Of a DNA stretch of 58,338 nucleotides, positions 26,037 to 33,438 are shown piece by piece. How positions within the stretch are numbered: the stretch's first letter is position 1; every line of letters starts with the position of its first letter. The stretch is from Roseburia hominis (GTDB lineage Bacteria > Bacillota > Clostridia > Lachnospirales > Lachnospiraceae), in NCBI GenBank assembly GCA_021771815.1, contig JAETOE010000022.1:1-58338 (forward strand). The letters run 5' to 3'. The notes beneath the pieces are model-generated. The model was not told the origin of the DNA. It saw only the letters and a program-made list of their open reading frames with translations, and did no database searches. The position numbers and the translations under genes are program-made.

Positions 26037-26408
26037 TTACCAAAGATACTCTATTTCAAATGCTCTGTACTTTTGATCAGCGATCTCAAAATAAAACGAA
26101 AATTCCATCTTCATTTCACAGCTTTCCACATATTCGTCCTCTCCGTCCCAATGAACATAGGCTCCAACCGTCGCCAACAGTTGGAGCGTTCCGGAAACTG
26201 TCCGGCACTCTTCCTCCTTTTCTGTCGTAAACTCCTCTACTTCCAGTTCATCAATGCCCTCCAGATCTCCGTAATCCACCAGCTCATCAAAATGCTCGGA
26301 CAGATCATACCCATCCATTGACATCACGCTGGTGAGAACTTCATGCTCAATATCATCCATAAAATTGTCTTCTATTATGTGCAAAACTGTTTCGTTATCC
26401 AGTAACAT
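26037..26408 (-). CDS. Small acidic protein of unknown function leading the ATPase unit
   Basis: A 123-residue protein I do not recognise. It is strongly acidic, with a helical N-terminal half (MLLDNETVLHIIEDNFMDDIEHEV) and a beta-rich C-terminal half (TVSGTLQLLATVGAYVHWDG, KMEFSFYFEIADQKYRAFEI). No signal peptide or membrane helix. The start has GGGAG upstream, and a good promoter precedes it, so it is probably expressed. It is the first gene of the ATPase/DUF3226 unit and could be a regulator, an antitoxin-like partner or a third component. It might also be a leftover domain of a larger effector. None of these can be decided here. Confidence 0.7.
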   Translation of the reverse strand: MLLDNETVLHIIEDNFMDDIEHEVLTSVMSMDGYDLSEHFDELVDYGDLEGIDELEVEEFTTEKEEECRTVSGTLQLLATVGAYVHWDGEDEYVESCEMKMEFSFYFEIADQKYRAFEIEYLW

Positions 26409-26448
26409 TCTGATCTCCCAATTTACAATATTGCCTTTTCTGTTCTAA

Positions 26449-26477
26449 AGTATAACAGTCTTCCACCTATGTCACAA
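26449..26477 (-). promoter_or_regulatory. Promoter of the small acidic gene/ATPase unit
   Basis: On the minus strand TTGTGA and TATACT are separated by 17 bases, with TGT before the -10. It lies about 40 bases before the small acidic gene, and its -35 overlaps the stop codon of the preceding glycosyltransferase gene. It gives the defence-like genes expression independent of the glycan operon. Confidence 0.7.
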
Positions 26478-27305
26478 TAAAAAGTTTTGCTCTGATCGCT
26501 TCCTCAGCACCCTGCGGTACATGATTTTCCGAATCCATGCCGGCTGTAGGGTCATCCCCGCCGTCAGCGCCAGCGCCGTCACATATTCCCGCGGCTTTAA
26601 CAGTCCAAGCTCGCGCTGCTTCTTTCTCAACCTGCGGTACTGTCTGAAATAATCCGCACCGCCGCGCCTGCCGTACACCCCGTCGTTCGTGCGCATCCGC
26701 ACGAGCACGCAGGGAAGGTTATAAAACGTACCGCCCGCCGCCAGCATCCTGCTCCACAGGTAATAGTCCTCGAGCAGCGGAAAATGTTCATAATTCCCCG
26801 CGGAAAGAACCGCGGAGCGGCGAAACATTACCGTCATGTGGTTAAGCGGATTGCGGTATCTCGCATATTTCATAAGTTCGGCTCCGCTCTCCGGCATACG
26901 TTTGACCTTCGAATACGTTCCTGCATCGTTGAACTCCTCAAGCCAGCCGCCGCAGGCGGCAATCTCCGAATGCTCCTGCATATAGCGGTACTGCTTCTCG
27001 AAACGATCCGACACTGCAATGTCGTCCGTGTCCATTCGCGCCACAAGCTCGTTGGAGCAAAGTTCTACGCCCTTTGCCAGTGCGCGTCCGAGCTGCACAT
27101 TTTCCGCAAAGCGGTATGTCCGAAGCGCGGCATACTGTCTGCCGTATTCTGCAATCACCCGCTCCAACTCCTCCGTCAGCGGACCGTCCTCGATGAGCAA
27201 GACCTCGTCCGGCGGAAGCGTCTGCGAAAATACGCTCTTTAACGCCGCATCCAGATATGCGGACTGTTCCTTTTTGTATACTGACATCAATACTGAAAAT
27301 GGCAT
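26472..27305 (-). CDS. Family 2 glycosyltransferase (AmsE-like)
   Basis: A 277-residue GT2 enzyme from MPFSVLMSVYKKEQ behind AAGGAG. Motifs are VLLIEDGPLTEE (about 35-46), VARMDTDDIAVSDR (about 85-98) and LNHMTVMFRRS. A basic C-terminus with a short hydrophobic stretch follows (VTALALTAGMTL). It is a glycan gene lying between two defence-like units. Its base composition is clearly GC-richer than either (39 G/C in the 60 bases at 26641-26700, against 26 in the 60 at 24001-24060). The sugar is unknown. Confidence 0.88.
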   Translation of the reverse strand: MPFSVLMSVYKKEQSAYLDAALKSVFSQTLPPDEVLLIEDGPLTEELERVIAEYGRQYAALRTYRFAENVQLGRALAKGVELCSNELVARMDTDDIAVSDRFEKQYRYMQEHSEIAACGGWLEEFNDAGTYSKVKRMPESGAELMKYARYRNPLNHMTVMFRRSAVLSAGNYEHFPLLEDYYLWSRMLAAGGTFYNLPCVLVRMRTNDGVYGRRGGADYFRQYRRLRKKQRELGLLKPREYVTALALTAGMTLQPAWIRKIMYRRVLRKRSEQNFLL

Positions 27306-27324
27306 AACTGCTCCTTGCACTCAA

Positions 27325-27951
27325 TCAATAGGTTAATTGCTTTGCAAATCTTCCATCAAAATTGATTTCTGTCATCGCATACGCATCTTTGTAAATATAT
27401 CCCGGCAGCCGTTCCATGAATCCTGGCAGATACTTCTCACCCTTCAATTGATGATTCTTTAACTGTATCACATGCTGTGGGTTCTTAGCTGCACTAAATA
27501 CCAATACATACGTGACATTCTGCCGCATAAATTCCACCGGATTCTCATAGTCAAATCCATCATATCGAGCTTTTGTTCGTTGCATGGCATAAAGAATATC
27601 CAGCACCGCATAAACATTTGAATACGCCTTTTTCAGTACACTCGCTTTCGCATTGCCAAGCTTCGCATCCTTAAACTCAATAAAATACCAGTCATTATCA
27701 CGATTTATCAAAAAGGCGTCCGCTGTATTAATCGCATCATCCTCAGTCTTTGAATCGGGCAGGATAATCTTTCGATATGCCCTCTTAGCAAATACATCCA
27801 TATTAATCGCTTTCAACTTGCTTCTGCACAAAGGCGTTTCCTCCTCCGTGCTCTGTGAAAGCTTAGATATATCCGCTTCTAGCTGTACGGCATATCCCCG
27901 TTCTTCTAAATATCGATTCATCATATTAGAAAACTGTTCAAAATTAGTCAT
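27325..27951 (-). CDS. PD-(D/E)XK-like putative nuclease, partner of an AAA ATPase
   Basis: A 208-residue protein not related to sugar enzymes. The stretch DAFLINRDNDWYFIEFKDAK (D78, then E92-x-K94) fits the D-...-E-x-K core of PD-(D/E)XK nucleases: a strand with Asp, a turn, then a strand ending in EFK, followed by a helix (AKASVLKKAYSNVYAVLDIL). The start codon overlaps the ATPase stop by eight bases, so the two are co-translated. By analogy with ATPase plus nuclease defence pairs it is a candidate effector. The nuclease call rests on one motif and its secondary-structure context. Confidence 0.62.
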   Translation of the reverse strand: MTNFEQFSNMMNRYLEERGYAVQLEADISKLSQSTEEETPLCRSKLKAINMDVFAKRAYRKIILPDSKTEDDAINTADAFLINRDNDWYFIEFKDAKLGNAKASVLKKAYSNVYAVLDILYAMQRTKARYDGFDYENPVEFMRQNVTYVLVFSAAKNPQHVIQLKNHQLKGEKYLPGFMERLPGYIYKDAYAMTEINFDGRFAKQLTY

Positions 27952-29215
27952 CTTCTGCTTCTTCCAACTCAGACCTTAATTTATCAAGTAATATGCTCGG
28001 TTCAACAAGCTGTGAATAAACTGTCGTTATATCATCCGAAACATCTTTCAATATACAACCGTCATCTTCATTTTTCGAAAGATAATAACTGCATTTTTGT
28101 GTCACGCCGTGCTTTTTCGCATATAACTGCAATGCCTCAAGAAAATGCGAACTATGTGTAGTCAGTACAATCGTCAATTCAAATGTCTTTTGAAGGAGAA
28201 CAATTACTTCTGCATACACCATCTGCCACGCCGGGTGCAGATGAATCTCCGGCTCATCCAGAATCAGTACATCCTTCTCCTTCAGCGCCCCATTCTCCAA
28301 TAAGGTTTTAATAATTACGAACGATTTCAACCCGGCAGACAAATTATTTATGTTCAGCTTTACCACCGTATTTTTCTCTTTATAGCAATATGAACGTGAT
28401 TCATCACGCTGTACACTTCCCGGCGAAACCTCGTTTATTTTGTCTAAGACCTCCTGCATTCTGTCCTCAATAAAATTATATTGAACGACATTCTCCATAA
28501 TATCTGTATTCTTGTGTAACTTGTTTACCGCTGTCCTCTCTATCTGCTCCAGCCCGTTGATACCATTGTTGAGACAATCCAGGATAAACGGATTGTCCAA
28601 ATAGATTGCCTCGTTTAAAATATTCATTTGTTTCTGCAGTTCAACGCAGCTATTCTCCCGAAACGCAATGTAAATTTCTCTGCCTTTTATCTCTGCTTCA
28701 ATTACCGCATCTTCATCCGCATGATACACATTATTAATCTCTGAATTAAATATACGGTCAAAATATGCCGAAATCGCAGCCTTTACCAAACGTTCCTCCG
28801 GAAGACTCTTAATCCGGTATACCTCTTCCTTAATTTCTGACACATTTTCGTCACTGTACTCTCGCAGCCGCTGGCAAAATTCCTCAATAATCTCCCGCAG
28901 CTCGTCTTCCTTCATCTCATGTGCCATCTCTTTTGCATATCGTCTGAGCCTTGCAGGAGAAATCCTTATGCCCGAAAACATCCCATCTTCTTGTACGGAC
29001 AAATCCTCTGCTTTACGAATAAGCATTTGGTATATCAAATTCTCTTTCTGTGCCGTAATTCTTTCCTCAACATTGACCAGTGAATTGTATATTGAAAATA
29101 TCGCCTTTCCTACGGTACTCTTTCCCGAATTGTTGTTTCCTGTGATTACTGTGATGCCATTTAACTCCAATTCTGCTGATTTGATTTTAGCCACATTTTG
29201 TATCCGTAATTTCAT
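27944..29215 (-). CDS. AAA ATPase (AAA_21/OLD-like), partner of the PD-(D/E)XK-like protein
   Basis: A 423-residue ATPase. It has Walker A GNNNSGKST (26-34), a long helical middle region (about 55-280), the signature region LSAGLKSFVIIKTL (about 293), Walker B VLILDEPEIHLHPAW (about 315) and the switch VLTTHSSHFLEAL (about 345). This is the layout of stand-alone SMC/RecF-like ATPases of phage-defence pairs. The start lies behind AAGGGAG. The end overlaps the next gene by eight bases. It sits directly downstream of a priming glycosyltransferase gene with which it has no functional link. Confidence 0.87.
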   Translation of the reverse strand: MKLRIQNVAKIKSAELELNGITVITGNNNSGKSTVGKAIFSIYNSLVNVEERITAQKENLIYQMLIRKAEDLSVQEDGMFSGIRISPARLRRYAKEMAHEMKEDELREIIEEFCQRLREYSDENVSEIKEEVYRIKSLPEERLVKAAISAYFDRIFNSEINNVYHADEDAVIEAEIKGREIYIAFRENSCVELQKQMNILNEAIYLDNPFILDCLNNGINGLEQIERTAVNKLHKNTDIMENVVQYNFIEDRMQEVLDKINEVSPGSVQRDESRSYCYKEKNTVVKLNINNLSAGLKSFVIIKTLLENGALKEKDVLILDEPEIHLHPAWQMVYAEVIVLLQKTFELTIVLTTHSSHFLEALQLYAKKHGVTQKCSYYLSKNEDDGCILKDVSDDITTVYSQLVEPSILLDKLRSELEEAEDD

Positions 29216-29257
29216 TTTATTCTCCCTTGAAGACCTATGATTTCCAATATCATCTTC

Positions 29258-29287
29258 ATCTTACAACAACCACTCACAAAAATCCAA
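29258..29287 (-). promoter_or_regulatory. Candidate promoter of the ATPase/PD-(D/E)XK pair
   Basis: On the minus strand TTGGAT and TAAGAT are separated by 18 bases in the 93-base gap before the ATPase gene. The -35 keeps TTG and the -10 keeps four of six consensus bases. I see no terminator for the preceding gene, so read-through is also possible. Confidence 0.4.
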
Positions 29288-29308
29288 CATATCCATCCGA
29301 CAATCTTC

Positions 29309-30655
29309 CTACTTCAGCGCCGTCTGCTGCTCCTCATCCACGCCCTCCGTGTTCTCCTTCTGGAACAGAATCTTAAATGTCAAAAGCATGATCTTTACAT
29401 CCAGCCAAAATGAATAATTCTCAATATAAGTGATATCCAGCTTGAGCTTATCGTACGGCGTCGTATTATACTTGCCATAGACCTGCGCGTAGCCGGTCAA
29501 TCCCGCCTTTACCTTGGTTCGGAGCACGAACTCAGGAATTTCCTCTGCGTACTGATCCGAAATGACCTTGCGCTCCGGTCTTGGACCCACCATCGACATA
29601 TCGCCCTTTAAAATATTAAAGAGCTGTGGAAGCTCGTCAAAATGAATATTTCTGATAATATTGCCGACAGGGGTGACACGCTTGTCCCCCTTCGCAGCGA
29701 GTCTCGCGCCGTTCTTCTCCGAATCCACGCTCATACTGCGGAACTTATAGATCATAAACGGTCTGGCGTCCCTCGTCAGACGCTCCTGCTTATAGAGCAC
29801 CGGACCTCCGTCATACAGTTTGACCGCAAGCGCGATAAGCAGCATAAACGGCGATGCAACGACGATTCCAACCAGGGACAGTACAATATCAGCCGTCCGC
29901 TTTATGATGCGCTGGTCGATAGAAAGCCCGTTATTTCGCGACAGCAGTAACGGCGTGTCAAACAGATGGATATCGTCCGCGCCACGGAACAAAATATCCG
30001 AGATCTTCGGCGTCACATAGGTACGAACCGACTCCTGGTAGCAGTATTTCATGATCTGGTTTCTAGCCTGTGCCGGAAGATCGCAGAGCACGACCGCATT
30101 GTATTCCTTAATCATCGGGTACAGCTTTTCATGTCCGATCTCATAACTCACCGACGCACAGATATTGTACTTGTCCTTTCGCGTATTGATTTTCGCGATC
30201 AGCTCGTCCGGCGCGTAGTGCCCGTAGACGACCAGCATCTGCCTCGGCGGATAAAGCTTTGCGTAAAGCTTACGCACAATATAGATCCACGGCAGAATAA
30301 AGATGACCTCCACCGCCATCACTCCGATCATTGGTCTCGGTGACACATAATCCCTGGTAATCAGACACAGTTCCAGATAGCCGACAATGCCGCTCAAAAG
30401 AATTGCCAGAATATGGGAAAGTGCGATATCGGTAATCCGCATATAGCCGATATTGTATCCGCCAAATACTTTTGTAAAGAAAAAAATCACGAGCACATAG
30501 AGTCCTACGACTGCCCAGTTACCACGGCGGAAAAATCCGTATTGCTCCTCATATACCGTGTACCAGATATATGCAAAGCACACGCCCTCCACTAGCAGAG
30601 AAATGAAATTTGCCCCATAATTGAGCAAATGCTTATATTGTTCCTTCGCGTTCAT
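29309..30655 (-). CDS. Polyprenyl-phosphate glycosylphosphotransferase (priming enzyme 2)
   Basis: A 448-residue membrane enzyme that starts a repeat unit by moving sugar-1-phosphate from a nucleotide sugar to undecaprenyl phosphate. Four to five N-terminal helices (to about 130), a middle domain and a bacterial sugar transferase domain (about 250-440) are seen. The last has a re-entrant helix (ADIVLSLVGIVVASPFMLL), VLYKQERLTR, MIYKFRSM, FDELPQLFNILKGDMSMVGPRPE and KAGLTGYAQV. It is the second priming enzyme of the window. Fewer than 200 bases separate it from the split membrane proteins upstream, with hairpins between. Confidence 0.93.
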   Translation of the reverse strand: MNAKEQYKHLLNYGANFISLLVEGVCFAYIWYTVYEEQYGFFRRGNWAVVGLYVLVIFFFTKVFGGYNIGYMRITDIALSHILAILLSGIVGYLELCLITRDYVSPRPMIGVMAVEVIFILPWIYIVRKLYAKLYPPRQMLVVYGHYAPDELIAKINTRKDKYNICASVSYEIGHEKLYPMIKEYNAVVLCDLPAQARNQIMKYCYQESVRTYVTPKISDILFRGADDIHLFDTPLLLSRNNGLSIDQRIIKRTADIVLSLVGIVVASPFMLLIALAVKLYDGGPVLYKQERLTRDARPFMIYKFRSMSVDSEKNGARLAAKGDKRVTPVGNIIRNIHFDELPQLFNILKGDMSMVGPRPERKVISDQYAEEIPEFVLRTKVKAGLTGYAQVYGKYNTTPYDKLKLDITYIENYSFWLDVKIMLLTFKILFQKENTEGVDEEQQTALK

Positions 30656-30697
30656 CTATATCTATTCCTTTTCTATCCACAAAACATTCATATCATT

Positions 30698-30726
30698 ATG
30701 CCATAGACGCACAGCGTCCATGGCAT
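30698..30726. repeat. Imperfect palindrome in the 170-base gap
   Basis: Arms ATGCCAT and ATGGCAT, then one mismatch, then GACGC and GCGTC around a three-base loop. It is the first of two palindromes after the split membrane protein genes. No run of T follows in either direction, so a simple terminator is not supported. Confidence 0.6.
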
Positions 30727-30758
30727 TCGCCGTGGGCGACTTATGCGCACTTCGGCGC

Positions 30759-30782
30759 GTATAATGCCTCTCGGCATTATAC
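30759..30782. repeat. Perfect palindrome in the 170-base gap
   Basis: Ten-base perfect arms (GTATAATGCC and its complement) around a four-base loop. It may be an RNA hairpin that ends transcription weakly or protects the 3' end of the upstream message; a short TAT-rich run follows on the minus side. It may belong to an interspersed palindromic element. Confidence 0.6.
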
Positions 30783-30825
30783 CATATTCTGTGGAATGCC
30801 GCAACTTTCTCCTGTACAGGCGCGG

Positions 30826-31617
30826 TTACTCTCTGATATATACGGCATAGTTCTCCGTTCTCCCGCAGCAGGCAAATCCCGCCTCCTTCATCTGATCCGG
30901 GAAATCGTATGTCCGTTTGAGCAGAACGCAGTTGCTTCCATACCGTTCCGCCACGACAAGCTGATAATCAACCGCTTCGGGAACGGCTACAAATGTCCTG
31001 CAGTCATCAATGAACTGCTGCTCCTCCTCGTTCTCTGCGATCACTGTATCATTCAAAATCCCTTCAATCAATGCTTCCCCGAACAGCAGCTTTACGCCCG
31101 GATTATTTTCCCTGAGATATGCGCAGGCTTCACGCGGTGCGATCACATTTTCCGGCACAATCCCCGTTTCGCGGATGATTCCGTCCACCTCGGCGATCTC
31201 GGTCTTCGTCTCCCTCGCCCGCGATACCGCGGCAACGCGGGAGGCATCGATCTCAAAAAAAGCACTCGCGGCAAAAATCCCCACGCAGCAGAGCACCGTC
31301 ACTGCCCCCTTCCAGATGCTTTTCGAATACAGCGTCAGTTCTGTAACTGCGATCGCTACAAATACTGCCGGAAGCAGTGCCATAAATATTTTCCAGTATT
31401 CCTCCATCCAGAAATCGTGAATGATATGATAGCCGAACGGATTTGCGAACAGAATAAAAAATAAAATGCCGTAACCGGTGAGCCGTCTTGCCCCCTCCGC
31501 AAAACGATCGCGGGCTGCAACACAAAACAGCATAGCTGTACATACCAGTACCATGCTGATTCCCTCCGTGCCGAAGGTACGAAATTCTTCCCGCAGCGCT
31601 TCAAATGCTTCGATCAT
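30826..31617 (-). CDS. C-terminal half of split membrane protein pair 1
   Basis: A 263-residue protein with GGGAGGTGG before its ATG. Four membrane helices (to about 120) precede a soluble domain (about 135-263) that ends in the pattern CCGRTENYAVYIRE. The same layout and end occur in the proteins encoded at 32.6 kb (VDGYELYRCVHN) and 46.3 kb (DDVYAVYCRTEG). It overlaps the upstream half by 17 bases. I know no function. The pair resembles DUF6077-type or GT-C-like membrane proteins of Lachnospiraceae glycan loci; that link is tentative. Confidence 0.72.
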   Translation of the reverse strand: MIEAFEALREEFRTFGTEGISMVLVCTAMLFCVAARDRFAEGARRLTGYGILFFILFANPFGYHIIHDFWMEEYWKIFMALLPAVFVAIAVTELTLYSKSIWKGAVTVLCCVGIFAASAFFEIDASRVAAVSRARETKTEIAEVDGIIRETGIVPENVIAPREACAYLRENNPGVKLLFGEALIEGILNDTVIAENEEEQQFIDDCRTFVAVPEAVDYQLVVAERYGSNCVLLKRTYDFPDQMKEAGFACCGRTENYAVYIRE

Positions 31618-32578
31618 GCTTCCACCTCCCGATACCTTTCACCAGCCACGCCATGATCCAAAGGAAGGTAATCAGAAACCCGCCCTTTGCATATAACAAC
31701 TGTCCTGACAGCATACACACCGCATACTGCGCAAACCATCTCGTCTTATTGCAGTTCCGCAGCAGCAGCCAGACCGCCAGCGGCAGCAGTCCCGCAAAAA
31801 AAAGCACCTCACCGCTCCAGCAATTTGAAAAAACGTCGAACAGCCCTGCACGGTCGGTAAGCAGAGTACTGCCGTAAAGCAGCCAGACCACGGTCTGAAA
31901 CACCGCCTTTTTAACTGTGCTTTCAGGGAACAGCGTATCCGCCCACACCTGATACACACCAAAATAGAACGGGAGCAAAAAGAACGGCAGAAGAACGCCG
32001 ATGAATTTTGCCGGATTCAGCCTGCACACATAACTATTTGCCGCATAATACGCTTCGATTGGAGCTTTCGCCTCCGTCTCCAACTCCGCCTTTTCAAAAG
32101 ACAGCATTTCATCCTCGTTCCGCCCGGTCGTGGCGTCATACTGATACAAAGCGCCTGTCGCATACATTGTCAACGCCGCCTCCACCGAATGCTCCTTCTG
32201 CCTGCTTCCGCCGCACGCCAACGCAAGCGTGCACAACAGAATCAACCCCAACATACCTAAAATCTGCCCCGCATTTCCCTTCTTTTGTTCCGGCATGGCA
32301 AAACGCTCCCTTTGAATGCCAAGTGCCGCCGAAAACACAGTCATTGCTGCGAGCAGCGCCAACCATAAAACACAAAGCTTCTGTAGCGTTAGCTGCCTTG
32401 CGACCGCCCATTTTGCAATTACAAAAAAGCCCGCCCATTCGCTCAAAAGTCCCATGAGATAGGTCGATACGAACGCATCGTTTATCTTCCTGCCGCCTTC
32501 TGTCCACAGGCTTCCCAACAGAACAGGAATTACCAGCCATATACATACTGCAATCAGAATCTTCACAACAATCAGCAA
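31601..32578 (-). CDS. N-terminal half of split membrane protein pair 1 (TTG start)
   Basis: A 325-residue polytopic protein with about eight helices. It starts with TTG, supported by GGGAGGAAATAAGAAG upstream. A conserved stretch before the third helix group, ALTMYATGALYQYDATTGR (about 140), matches NALYTDTMYQYSARSG and SAVEHDTMYQDSP in the other two pairs. A later CWSGEVLFFAGLLPLAVWLLL matches the WQGKAV...PLLFYL region of pair 3. These extracytoplasmic motifs may bind a lipid-linked sugar. The two halves are separate genes in all three pairs. Confidence 0.7.
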   Translation of the reverse strand: MLIVVKILIAVCIWLVIPVLLGSLWTEGGRKINDAFVSTYLMGLLSEWAGFFVIAKWAVARQLTLQKLCVLWLALLAAMTVFSAALGIQRERFAMPEQKKGNAGQILGMLGLILLCTLALACGGSRQKEHSVEAALTMYATGALYQYDATTGRNEDEMLSFEKAELETEAKAPIEAYYAANSYVCRLNPAKFIGVLLPFFLLPFYFGVYQVWADTLFPESTVKKAVFQTVVWLLYGSTLLTDRAGLFDVFSNCWSGEVLFFAGLLPLAVWLLLRNCNKTRWFAQYAVCMLSGQLLYAKGGFLITFLWIMAWLVKGIGRWKHDRSI

Positions 32579-32608
32579 CTTCTTATTTCCTCCCTGGCCG
32601 TGTATCCT

Positions 32609-33418
32609 CTAGTTATGCACGCAACGGTACAATTCATAGCCATCCACTTCATCCACATAAACGATATTTAACTGCTGTAGGTACTCCTCGGAATAAAAGT
32701 CCGTATTGCGCACAAAGAAATCTGCGTTCCGGCTTTCCATCGCGTGGTTCACCGTCTCCGGCTCAATCTCAACGCCTCTTACGAACATGGATAACGCCGT
32801 TCCCTCATCTTCCTTCCGCTCGTCTACATCAATGCTTTCTCCCGGAATCCAGAGATACTTGTCCATCTCTCCGGCATTCACCGCTGCAATGATCGACGCA
32901 TCGTATTGTCTGATCCAGTAATATAACTCCTCATCATAAAATACAACCGGATTCTCTTTATCGGAAGCCGCTTCAATCATCTCCGCCACTTCAATCACAC
33001 TGCCATCCAGCTTATATATATTATCGTCAAGTTCTATCTTCGTCGCACTTCCGCCGCACAAAAAGAGCAGGCATACCACGAATACGCCAAGCGCCGCCCT
33101 CTCCTGTGCGCGCTTTTGCTTCTCAAGCAGACACGCCAACAGATAGGCGCTTAAAATTTCTACCGGAAGCATCCAGAAAAAACGGCTGTAGCGATCTCTC
33201 CAATCCGTCATTTCCAATATGGGCTCCATAAGCAATGGATTAAAAACAGTGAACAGCAAAATCAAAAACGGAGCCACAAATACCTGTTTCATCACATAAG
33301 ATTTCTGTCTCGCAATATACAGCAAACCTCCCAGATATATCACAAAAAACAGCCCATACCACCAGTAATTTGTAAAAATTGTCTTGTAAAATTCAATATT
33401 CCATCCCAATTCCCGCAT
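32609..33418 (-). CDS. C-terminal half of split membrane protein pair 2
   Basis: A 269-residue protein taken from MRELGWNIEFYKT. The same frame is open for 142 more codons upstream, but that part is out of phase with the upstream half's coding sequence and looks like noise. GGGGA lies about 10 bases before the chosen start. About four helices (WWYGLFFVIYLGGLLYIA, VAPFLILLFTVFNPLL, FFWMLPVEILSAYLLACLL and one near 115) precede a soluble domain ending VDGYELYRCVHN. Paralogous to the halves encoded at 30.8 and 46.3 kb. Confidence 0.68.
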   Translation of the reverse strand: MRELGWNIEFYKTIFTNYWWYGLFFVIYLGGLLYIARQKSYVMKQVFVAPFLILLFTVFNPLLMEPILEMTDWRDRYSRFFWMLPVEILSAYLLACLLEKQKRAQERAALGVFVVCLLFLCGGSATKIELDDNIYKLDGSVIEVAEMIEAASDKENPVVFYDEELYYWIRQYDASIIAAVNAGEMDKYLWIPGESIDVDERKEDEGTALSMFVRGVEIEPETVNHAMESRNADFFVRNTDFYSEEYLQQLNIVYVDEVDGYELYRCVHN

Positions 33419-33438
33419 ATCTTCTGATTCCCCATACC

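Noticed and set aside
21900-29215. Transposon or prophage carrying the defence genes
   Set aside because: No transposase, integrase or phage gene is visible, and no tRNA or attachment site. Only the 79-bp direct repeat is found.
30759-30782. Classic intrinsic terminator
   Set aside because: The stem is perfect but no run of T follows.
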